Part shown: piece after piece, positions 1 through 6,203 of the stretch | How the letters are laid out: the number at the start of each line of letters is the position of its first letter | How positions within the stretch are numbered: the first letter of the stretch is position 1 | From: Stramenopiles sp. TOSAG23-3 | Taxonomy: Eukaryota; Sar | Reading direction: 5' to 3' | DNA length: 10,010 nt | NCBI GenBank assembly: GCA_900128585.1 | Contig: LT642450.1 | Location: forward strand, 1-10,010 | Translations under genes and position numbers: made by a program | Notes under the pieces: generated by a model | What the model was told of the DNA's origin: nothing | Database searches by the model: none | The model's input: the letters and a program-made list of their open reading frames with translations, nothing else

Positions 1-75
<75 letters not shown>

Positions 76-77
76 AA
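1..77. repeat. (AAAG)n tetranucleotide microsatellite
   Basis: A perfect AGAA/AAAG tetranucleotide run fills the first 77 bases and starts at the first base of the window, so its true length is unknown. One strand is all purine. It lies about 540 bases upstream of the first gene and shows no coding sense. Confidence 0.97.
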
Positions 78-620
78 CGGCCATCTCATCTCCTCTTCAA
101 TCTTCGTCGTATACAGTACGTAGTGTAACGTAATATCAGCAGCTCAAGTTGTTCATCAATGATGATCCTCAAAATTAAGAATTAAAATAAATAGGATAAG
201 CATAGAATATCAAACCAATGTACTGAATACTCGCATTATATGATGAATGATGATTTAGACTAATTGGACTAATTACTCACCAACAAGAGAGAGAAGAAGG
301 AAGAAGAAAAAAAGTCAGGTCACATGACTACTACGGTACCAGGTATTCCGGTACCGGTACCGTATTTTCTTCCTATTATTAAAAAAAAAAATAAATAAAT
401 ACAATAATAATAAAAAAAAACGATTTGGTAACATTGTGGTTTTTATCGATTTCTTGTAAAGGGAAAGGTATCGATCAACTCTTATTGAATTCACAATAGA
501 TGTTCATCAACTTAATCTTTCCCAGAATAAGAATTCCAAACAATTTGAATTGATCGTTAGATACAATAATAACGTGCCAAGAGGATCAACCGACTTCTGA
601 AGTTTGTTAGGTGCTTTGTC
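78..620. other. A+T-rich spacer and 5' leader of the CFAP73-like gene
   Basis: No gene is supported here. The stretch is A+T-rich, with an A/G-rich patch at about 284-315 and A-rich runs at about 378-420. An 8-base direct repeat, GACTAATT, occurs at 258-265 and 267-274. The one G+C-rich island is the GGTACC cluster at 332-364, described separately. A stop (TAA, 570-572) lies in frame upstream of the ATG at 621 with no ATG between, which fixes the start of the following gene. No clear TATA box or known cilia-gene element was recognised. Confidence 0.7.
332..364. repeat. GGTACC-rich inverted repeat
   Basis: TACGGTACC (332-340) is mirrored exactly by GGTACCGTA (356-364) across a 15-base loop, giving two 9-base arms. 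Inside, GGTACCGGTACC (350-361) is itself a perfect 12-base palindrome. This could be a hairpin or a dimeric protein-binding site about 260 bases upstream of the ATG at 621. The function is unknown. Confidence 0.6.
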
Positions 621-1637
621 ATGTCGCGTGCTAGTGGGAAACCAAAGGCGTTGCCCCAAACGCTGACCTTGGACCATGTCTCTCCCGCTACTAGACTGCT
701 GGAAAAACGGCGCCAGATGTTTGAAGTTCAGGAAGCCCTGAACGCCCAAAAAGAAGATTTTCAACGGAGGGAAGAAGCTTTTAGAAGGAGAGAGGAAGGC
801 TTGAGACAAAAAGACTTGGAACTCCAGGAGTCCCTGATTAAGTTTAACAAATTTTTGCAGGAGAACGAGAGCAAACGGAACCGCGCGGAGAAGCGGGCAA
901 GGGACGAGGGGCGACAGGCCGTTGAAAAGGAAAAAGAGATTCAAAGAAAGACGTTGGAGCACGAACACATGAAACTAGAGTGTGAAAAAGTCAAGGAGAG
1001 CCTGAGAAAGATGAGCCGCTACCGCGATTTTTTGGAAAGAGCGCAGCGGGAGAACGTGGAGGACTACCCGGAAATATCGGACTTGGAGAGTCGTTACAAA
1101 ACCCTCGTGTCCTCCAACGTCGAGCTGATTGAAGGGCAGCGAGAAAACGAGAGAAAAAATGAAGAGCAGAGGACAAACTTCTCCGATTACACGAAGACAG
1201 AGACCAATAAAATGCTGAATTCTAACAATTTGATCGCGAATTTGCAACAAACTCTAGAAATGGAAGAAGCGCAAGCGGCGCAGGCCCAGGACGATTTTGA
1301 CGAATCCATACGGAAGGCGGGATCGGAGACCCTGGAAGTAGGGCAAGTTGTAATGGCCGTCCAAAATTTGTTGCAACGCTGTACAAAAAACCATGGAGCA
1401 ATAAAGCACTACGATGACTCGAAAAATAGCAACGGGGGCAGCATGCACCAGCCAGAAAACCAAAGCGTAGCAGATGAATTACAGGCCAAAGGTGAACAGA
1501 CGAAAGTTGACCTGGAAGTTATCGCGGCATACATCACTGACTTTTCTGCAATTGTGTCTGACTTTGAGAAAAAGATTAAGAAAGGTGGAGAAAAGGCAAA
1601 GAGTCCAGGGGAGGCCAATCCTGACGATGCGTACTAA
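621..1637 (+). CDS. CFAP73: CFAP73/CCDC42-family ciliary coiled-coil protein (DUF4200)
   Basis: This 338-residue protein is almost wholly charged coiled coil. The family signature runs from residue 21: SPATRLLEKRR, then a heptad-rich QRREEAFRRREEGL block (48-61), then the IKFNKFLQENESKRNRAEKRA segment (73-93), typical of the DUF4200 domain of CFAP73, CCDC42 and relatives. A second conserved block, ESRYKTLVSSN (156-166), sits where family members have an RYKTLV motif. In Chlamydomonas, CFAP73 (MIA2) pairs with CFAP100 (MIA1) on the axoneme near inner dynein f/I1 and controls its phosphorylation and beating; CCDC42 acts in sperm-tail assembly. A polar loop at about 254-290 separates the last two helices and looks like an insertion. 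Length matches the family (about 300-320). The ATG follows an in-frame stop at 570-572. AATAAA (1636-1641) overlaps the stop codon. The exact paralogue, CFAP73 or CCDC42, is uncertain; the family is not. Confidence 0.9.
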   Translation: MSRASGKPKALPQTLTLDHVSPATRLLEKRRQMFEVQEALNAQKEDFQRREEAFRRREEGLRQKDLELQESLIKFNKFLQENESKRNRAEKRARDEGRQAVEKEKEIQRKTLEHEHMKLECEKVKESLRKMSRYRDFLERAQRENVEDYPEISDLESRYKTLVSSNVELIEGQRENERKNEEQRTNFSDYTKTETNKMLNSNNLIANLQQTLEMEEAQAAQAQDDFDESIRKAGSETLEVGQVVMAVQNLLQRCTKNHGAIKHYDDSKNSNGGSMHQPENQSVADELQAKGEQTKVDLEVIAAYITDFSAIVSDFEKKIKKGGEKAKSPGEANPDDAY

Positions 1638-1764
1638 TAAAATGTATACAAGGGTATTATTGAACCGTCTTTTTTACTAATTCGGCATTTTGACTTGTTC
1701 ATTCCCGCGTCTCTCCCACGCCAGTGAACCATTTCTTTCCATTGACTTTCTGCAGCCTTGAGAA

Positions 1765-1778
1765 GATAGTCGACTATC
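1765..1778. repeat. Perfect 14-base palindrome
   Basis: GATAGTCGACTATC reads identically on both strands, with no loop. It lies about 130 bases after the stop of the CFAP73-like gene, possibly in its 3' UTR or just beyond. A zero-loop palindrome suits a homodimeric DNA-binding protein better than an RNA hairpin, but chance cannot be excluded. Confidence 0.5.
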
Positions 1779-2089
1779 ATACTATATAATTTGTTTTTTC
1801 ATATGAAATATATTTATTTACTGTATATTATACCTAAGTTTAAATGGCTTAACTATTATAGCAGTAGTCCCAACTCCCAACGGTGAGAAATACTCGTCTT
1901 GTTAGTTTTAGTATACATAATATCGTACTTAACAAAGATAGTAATGATCGCGCTGTACACCCGAAGCTTATTTACGGTAGGTTACAACGGAAAAATATAA
2001 ATTATTATTGGACATTATTATGCTGTGAGCTGTAATACTATTATACACTCCATACTGTTGTCCTGTTGGTGTTGTTTGTTGTTGTTGGG

Positions 2090-2205
2090 TCTTTTTTTTT
2101 TTAGAATATTTTCTCACTTCTTCTTCTTTTTTTTTTTATTTCTTTTTCTTCTTCTTCTTTCTTCTCATTATTATTATTTTTTTTATTAATTTTTTTTATT
2201 ATTAT
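2090..2205 (+). repeat. Low-complexity T/TTC/ATT tract
   Basis: Runs of T, repeated TTC triplets (about 2117-2165) and ATT triplets (about 2167-2207) make a strongly pyrimidine-biased strand. It lies some 220-330 bases upstream of the small ORF at 2424. It may belong to a promoter or simply be microsatellite drift. Confidence 0.8.
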
Positions 2206-2423
2206 TAAGCTTAAAACATTTAAGAAGTGTATTTATTACAAGCTTAAGAGTTTGAATGATTTAAACGTAATGTTTTCAGATACTCGTCGATTTTGGTCTG
2301 AATGATGAGGGGAAATATTGAATCGTATTATTTAACGTTTGCGTCTGCTTTTTGGCTGATTTTCGTTTACTTTCTACCCCGCGTGTCGTGAGCTTTTTTT
2401 CTGAGAGCTGGGTGTGTCTGTTG

Positions 2424-2627
2424 ATGGGGTTGAAGGAGAAGGCTCTTGTAGTTGGCTTTACGGGCATCGTTTGTTTGGTCGTTTCGACTGTCCATACAGC
2501 ACCTTTTGGCGTCGGTCCGGCCCGCGATATTCCAAAAAACCGTCCGGGTTCTAAACCTGAGGAAGAAAAGCAAAAGCCGTCCTCCTCACCAGGGTCTGTT
2601 TGGAAGAATATAGAGAGGAGAAAATAA
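2424..2627 (+). CDS. Small single-pass membrane protein, unknown function (67 aa)
   Basis: This short ORF encodes a basic start (MGLKEK), one hydrophobic helix at about residues 7-22 (ALVVGFTGIVCLVVST), then a polar Pro/Lys/Glu/Ser-rich tail ending KNIERRK. It looks like a small anchored protein of the ER or mitochondrial inner membrane, or a signal peptide with a short tail; I recognise no family. Evidence for coding: G+C is about 49% (100 of 204 bases by hand count), matching the real genes, not the spacers, and the gene downstream starts just 36 bases later. Evidence against: it is short and its ATG context is weak (T at -3). AATAAA (2623-2628) overlaps the stop. It is in the same frame as the gene at 2664, with one TAA and one TGA between, so a missed intron joining the two is possible (see findings). 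Confidence 0.5.
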   Translation: MGLKEKALVVGFTGIVCLVVSTVHTAPFGVGPARDIPKNRPGSKPEEEKQKPSSSPGSVWKNIERRK

Positions 2628-2663
2628 ATCCCTACTCCAGTTACGGCTTGAAAGCGTTCAACC

Positions 2664-3683
2664 ATGCTTGCGGCGCAAAATAAAAATGTGGACAGCAAGA
2701 AAATACCAGAGACTGCCACAACAGTGACGGCTTACGTCCAAAAACCACGTGCAGCAAAGCATAATCATATTTTTCACGTCGTTTTTTTCTTTGACAAGAG
2801 CATTCCAGGCCTGCAAACGGTTGATATTTGCGGTACGTTCACCCTATGGAAACTTGTTCGTTTGACCCGCGTCGAGGACGTGACTCGGGGAGTTTATTAT
2901 CACACTACCCTGCAGGTCCCAGCCGGGGTTCATCATTACCGGTTCAAAGTGCAAGTAGAGAAGGTAGAAGGGGCGAAGACTTTAGTGCAAGAGTATTATA
3001 TCATAGATGAAGATTATTCTTCCAAAAATAATGATGAGTTTGGTGAAGCCCTTAACGTGCTGGATTTGGCAATGGGCCGCCACAGAGGGTTGCATAATTT
3101 AATCGAGAAAAGGGAGAAGTGGGTAGTACCGAAGCACGAGTTAGAGGGAAGAGTTCTGCTGACGAGCTCCTCTGGGCACGACCCGGGGCGGTTGCCACAA
3201 GATATAGTAGTTGTAATGCAGAAATATGAGGAAATGAACACCAAAAGGGACCAAGAGGAAGAGAGAAAAGCTCTTCAGCGTCTTCGCAAGCGCTCGGTCT
3301 ATTTGTACAACGTTGAAATGGAGAAGAAGCGGAAAAAGAAGCACCGGATTGCGCGCATGAAACGAGGAGTGGATCCAAAATCGCTTCCTTCGCCTGCGGT
3401 ATATGGGATTTTGCCAAATTCTGAACGTGGTCGCCAAATGATGAATCTTGGGAACTCTGCAACTGTTCCAAAGGTAAAAAAAGACCATATTCCTCGCCGG
3501 CGCTCGGGCGCCCGCTTGATTGGAGCGCTGGAGAAGTGTCCCGCTGTATCAGTTTTTGAAATGGAGGACCGAGTGAAGAAAATTCTAGGCGAGAGTCGAG
3601 CTGTTGCAAGCAAGATGCCGAAGAAACGGAACAAATTCAAAACGCGGAAATCATACAAGAATTTCTTACCGAATAAGAATTAA
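2664..3683 (+). CDS. AMPK-beta/CBM48-like beta-sandwich protein with highly basic tail
   Basis: This 339-residue protein has two parts. Residues about 34-134 resemble the Ig-like E-set domain of AMPK-beta and other CBM48 proteins: a DICGTFTLWK strand-turn (54-63, compare the family's G-x-F-x-x-W), a LTR stretch, GVYYHTTLQVPAGVHHYRFKV (76-96; the family pattern is an aliphatic strand, then 'hPxGxHxYKFxV'), and a closing EALNVLDL (128-135; compare the family's 'xxNNhhxV'). In AMPK-beta and starch enzymes this domain binds glycogen or starch; here only one of the usual carbohydrate-stacking aromatics (Trp62) is clearly seen, so sugar binding is unproven. Residues 195-339 are charged and largely disordered, with basic clusters at 208-234 and 316-332 that could act as nuclear-localisation or nucleic-acid/tubulin-binding patches. 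No kinase-binding AMPK-beta C-terminal domain is visible, so this is not a standard AMPK-beta. The ATG has a good context (ACC before it). Confidence 0.72.
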   Translation: MLAAQNKNVDSKKIPETATTVTAYVQKPRAAKHNHIFHVVFFFDKSIPGLQTVDICGTFTLWKLVRLTRVEDVTRGVYYHTTLQVPAGVHHYRFKVQVEKVEGAKTLVQEYYIIDEDYSSKNNDEFGEALNVLDLAMGRHRGLHNLIEKREKWVVPKHELEGRVLLTSSSGHDPGRLPQDIVVVMQKYEEMNTKRDQEEERKALQRLRKRSVYLYNVEMEKKRKKKHRIARMKRGVDPKSLPSPAVYGILPNSERGRQMMNLGNSATVPKVKKDHIPRRRSGARLIGALEKCPAVSVFEMEDRVKKILGESRAVASKMPKKRNKFKTRKSYKNFLPNKN

Positions 3684-3888
3684 AGAGAGATACAAAGTAC
3701 TTCGTACGAGTAAAATTTAAATTCTAATTTAAGAATTACGCGTAGGAACAGTAATTTTTCTTTAAAACGAGACACTCTCCACCTACTCCTCTTTTTGGAA
3801 CCAGATTTAAAAAAGAATTTCAACCACCCTTGGCACAGTTGTTCTCATCATGATGACATTAATCTTAACAGAAGGTATGCTAAATTAT
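3684..3888. other. Convergent gap between two 3' ends
   Basis: About 205 bases separate two stop codons facing each other, so both 3' UTRs must lie here. It is A+T-rich and includes GTACTTCGTAC (about 3697-3707), a short hairpin-capable inverted repeat. No canonical AATAAA was found on either strand close to the stops. No gene is seen. Confidence 0.6.
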
Positions 3889-4926
3889 TTATACCCTGTT
3901 AGCAAAGCGGTTGGTGTTAATTTGCAAGTGCGCCTTCGCCTCCGAAAGCAGTGCGCTCAACTCATCGCGCCATCGAACAGCCTCGTCGACATACAGTGCG
4001 TTCCCGCTCTTTGCTGCAATATCAAACCAATAAATTGCGTTGTCGTAGCTCCTTTCTACGCCTTGTCCATTTGAATGCATCTTTGCAATTTGTATTTGTG
4101 ACGGCACATGTCCGGCCTCGGCTGCCTTGGTAAATATTTGAACGGCCTTCTCCAGGCTCTGGTCCACGCCTCGGCCGTACGCGCTCATCAGACCCAAATA
4201 GTACTGCGCTTCAGGATCCTTCAGTTGAGACGCTACTTCGTAGTATTGAGCCGCCGCCACGAAGTCTTGTTTTACGCCAAGACCGTATTCATGCATTAAA
4301 CCTAGATAAAAGAGCCCTTTTGGATTTTTTTGAGCAGCGGACATTTTGAAATATTTTAGCGCCCTTGTGTGGTTTCGATCGACGCCATCGGCATCGCGAT
4401 ACATTACTCCGAGTAACCACATAGAGTCGGAATTGCCTAGCCCTATCGACTGGTTCAGCCACGAAATTGCAGTTTCAGGATCCCTGGTCGTGCCCAGCCC
4501 CCTTGAAAATATCATGCCAAGATTTGATTGGGCCTCGACGTGACCAAGGCGGGCGGCTTCTGTAAAATACTCGATTGCTTTCCCAGTGTCTTTCGGAACG
4601 CCTTGACCATAGAAGGAAAACAGCCCTAAAAAGTACAAGGAATCTTTATTACCATCTTCGGCGGTTCTCTGAAGCTTGCTTATAGTGTGGTCGTCAATAT
4701 CAGGAGGCTTCTTCCCAAGCCCCCCAAAGCCGTGCTGAGAACCCAAGGTCCACGGGTCATAAGTAGCCTCGTTTGTAGTAGAAACTCCGTGCCCTGGAAG
4801 CATGTTCACTTCAAATTTCGTGTCCGCAGCAGCAGTGTCGGCAGCTGCGACAGCGGCCCCGAATATGCACCCAACAGCTAAGCATGTGCATGCGAGCAAT
4901 GCTGCAGAACGCTTTACAACAAACAT
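3889..4926 (-). CDS. Secreted/ER-lumenal Sel1-like repeat protein
   Basis: The ATG at 4926 gives 345 residues that open with a clear signal peptide: basic start (MFVVKR), hydrophobic core to about residue 24, and a small-residue cleavage region near 25-29 (AVAAA). After a linker come six Sel1-like repeats, each exactly 36 residues with no gaps: 92-127, 128-163, 164-199, 200-235, 236-271 and 272-307. They show the family pattern of A/G-x-x-x-LG-x-h-x-x-x-G-x-GV then a helix ending A-x-Y/W-F-x-x-A-A. Repeat 3 has lost the first Gly (RDADGV). A capping helix (308-333) follows. Sel1 repeats form an alpha-solenoid that scaffolds protein complexes; SEL1L/Hrd3 use them in ER-associated degradation. 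Two N-glycosylation sequons (Asn158, Asn185) fit a lumenal or secreted location. No transmembrane helix or KDEL-type tail is present, so it is not a full SEL1L/Hrd3. An open TTG-started extension to 5004 was not used because it would bury the signal peptide. Confidence 0.9.
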   Translation of the reverse strand: MFVVKRSAALLACTCLAVGCIFGAAVAAADTAAADTKFEVNMLPGHGVSTTNEATYDPWTLGSQHGFGGLGKKPPDIDDHTISKLQRTAEDGNKDSLYFLGLFSFYGQGVPKDTGKAIEYFTEAARLGHVEAQSNLGMIFSRGLGTTRDPETAISWLNQSIGLGNSDSMWLLGVMYRDADGVDRNHTRALKYFKMSAAQKNPKGLFYLGLMHEYGLGVKQDFVAAAQYYEVASQLKDPEAQYYLGLMSAYGRGVDQSLEKAVQIFTKAAEAGHVPSQIQIAKMHSNGQGVERSYDNAIYWFDIAAKSGNALYVDEAVRWRDELSALLSEAKAHLQINTNRFANRV

Positions 4927-5112
4927 GCTTCTATTTCCTGGTTTGTTTCCGGATCTGGCTCTGATTTTGCCCGTGAAATTCGACTTCGAGCCGTGGCTAA
5001 CCAAGCTTTCAGCAGTGCACGAGTGCAGTGAGAGCTCTTGCTCGAGAGATTGGGAGACTGGAAGACGGACTTTTCAGCGCTGGACGAAAGGTGACTACCT
5101 TGGCGCACTTTC

Positions 5113-5187
5113 TTTCGACTCTTTCTTTCTTTCTTTCGACTCTTTCGACTCTTTCGACTCTTTCGACTCTTTCGACTCTTTCTTTCC
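5113..5187. repeat. 9-bp minisatellite TTTCGACTC with TTTC spacer units
   Basis: Five perfect tandem copies of TTTCGACTC occupy 5134-5178, with one more copy at 5113-5121 separated by a (TTTC)3 run, and TTTC-type sequence on both flanks. It lies about 190-260 bases upstream of the Sel1-gene ATG, so it could sit in that gene's promoter or 5' leader. On the minus strand the unit is GAGTCGAAA, which in one frame reads as repeated Arg-Val-Glu. Confidence 0.95.
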
Positions 5188-5632
5188 TTAGATAGGGGTA
5201 CATTATCTTATTCTTTCTTTGTACTTTCCTGTCGTCAATATCGGTTAAAAAAATTTAAAAATATTTCCATTCCTTCCTTCTTATTTAATGTATTTATTTT
5301 CTGCTAGCTGCTCTTTCTATCTTTCTAATAATACAATCGCGTCTAACTATGCGTTGCACACCTTTCGTATTCTTTTTTAAAGTGTGACAATGCTGTGTAG
5401 TAGATACACAGTATATTACATAAAAGTCCTATTTAATTTTAACTACTACTAATTCACACGGCTTCTTAGAATTGGCTGTTGTAGTAAAGTACAGTAAAGC
5501 TTTAGAAAATATTTAATTATTTTAAATTTAATAAAAAAGAGAAGAGAAAAAAGAGAGTGCTGTGTTCTGCTTTCTATTCAAGAATTTTTTAATGAAAAAA
5601 AATGATTCCATCCAATAGCGTAGTTATATTTC

Positions 5633-5648
5633 AATTAGTATACTAATT
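5633..5648. repeat. Perfect 16-base A+T-rich palindrome
   Basis: AATTAGTATACTAATT is an exact zero-loop palindrome in the middle of the divergent spacer. It could be a dimeric binding site; in such A+T-rich DNA chance palindromes are less surprising than elsewhere. Confidence 0.5.
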
Positions 5649-5938
5649 ATATACCAATTTATAAATTTCTCATTTGAATATTTTTTACCAATTTTTAGAT
5701 GCTGTGTTTATGTAAATTAAATAATAACAAAACGTGCTTCCGGAGGAGAAGAAGATTTTAATATTTATTATTTTTTTTATAATATTTTTTTTTAAAAATA
5801 TGAAATACTGCTGTAATTAAATTTTAAATGATGATGATGTGGTGTATCAGTTCCTTATTTTAATATTTTATAGTAGTCCTAAACAACTACGGTACTAATT
5901 AATACACTAACTGTAATAATAAGAAGAAGAGATGGCGA

Positions 5939-5957
5939 TATTATTATTATTATTATT
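5939..5957. repeat. (TTA)n microsatellite
   Basis: A short run of TTA triplets follows a GAAGAAGA patch in the A+T-rich divergent spacer, about 250 bases upstream of the DNAI1 start. No function is suggested. Confidence 0.85.
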
Positions 5958-6203
5958 TTTTCGTTCTTCTCCATTTCTTTTCACCGTTTTTATTGTAGGT
6001 AACATGAGGAATCGTGGGTACGTTAAATCCATCGTTTGATTTAATTCAACTCGTACACCTTTTATTTAATTGTTTCATTGAACGGTGCTTAAGTTACGTA
6101 CGTACACACACACATATATACGAGAGAGTTGTTTAGTTTTAAGAAATTATTTTTCACGACTTCGCGTTTGACCTCTAAGTTTAACCTGAAGAAACATTAA
6201 AAC

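Larger units (their letters stand above)
1638..2423. other. A+T-rich spacer with pyrimidine tract
   Basis: No gene is supported. Base composition falls sharply after the stop at 1637. The spacer holds a 14-base palindrome (1765-1778), a long T/C-rich tract (about 2090-2205), and from about 2270 a stretch of rising G+C that probably is 5' leader of the small ORF at 2424. No tRNA or other RNA gene was recognised. Confidence 0.65.
4927..6203. other. Divergent intergenic region between Sel1-repeat and DNAI1 genes
   Basis: This 1.28-kb region must hold the promoters of both flanking, divergently transcribed genes. The part nearest the Sel1 gene (4927-5110) is G+C-balanced and is probably its 5' leader. 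Then come the 9-bp minisatellite, about 900 bases of strongly A+T-rich DNA with a 16-base palindrome (5633-5648), a TTA-triplet run (5939-5957), and a CA/TA dinucleotide patch (about 6104-6120) some 85-100 bases before the DNAI1 ATG. No further gene or RNA gene was recognised. Confidence 0.7.

Noticed and set aside
507-968. 153-codon minus-strand ORF over the start of the CFAP73-like gene
   Set aside because: Reverse reading of a conserved coiled-coil region; the apparent Phe/Leu-rich product is the antisense image of Lys/Glu codons.
2352-2423. 24-codon upstream extension of the small membrane ORF
   Set aside because: It would begin at TTG; no ATG is in frame before 2424.
2598-2654. 57-base intron joining the small ORF to the CBM48-like gene
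   Set aside because: Not adopted in the annotation: it preserves frame, but the donor (GTTTGG) and acceptor context are poor, and the other genes are intronless. Recorded as an alternative in the findings.
2276-2719. 147-codon minus-strand ORF over the small ORF and the start of the 339-residue gene
   Set aside because: It has a weakly hydrophobic start and could be taken for a signal peptide, but it covers two better-supported plus-strand starts. The choice between it and the 67-residue ORF is not fully certain.
3052-3609. 185-codon ORF antisense to the CBM48-like gene, plus overlapping antisense ORFs at 3141-3488 and 3299-3658
   Set aside because: Several antisense frames are open here at once, as expected opposite Lys/Arg/Glu-rich coding DNA; none shows a domain, and the sense frame has a good start and a domain.
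4927-5004. In-frame N-terminal extension of the Sel1 protein to 5004
   Set aside because: It would start at TTG and put 26 polar residues before a clear signal peptide; the ATG at 4926 is far more plausible.
4802-5191. 129-codon plus-strand ORF ending in Phe-Asp-Ser repeats
   Set aside because: Antisense to the Sel1 signal-peptide region, and its end is simply the minisatellite read in the other direction.
5009-5203. 64-codon minus-strand ORF with Arg-Val-Glu repeats
   Set aside because: It starts with ATG but is largely made by the 9-bp minisatellite, whose unit keeps any stop-free frame open; kept only as a possible upstream ORF of the Sel1 gene.
5200-6200. A+T-rich stretch as a replication origin, centromere piece or RNA-gene site
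   Set aside because: High A+T alone is shared by every spacer here; no tRNA cloverleaf, 5S or snRNA box or other specific signal was seen.
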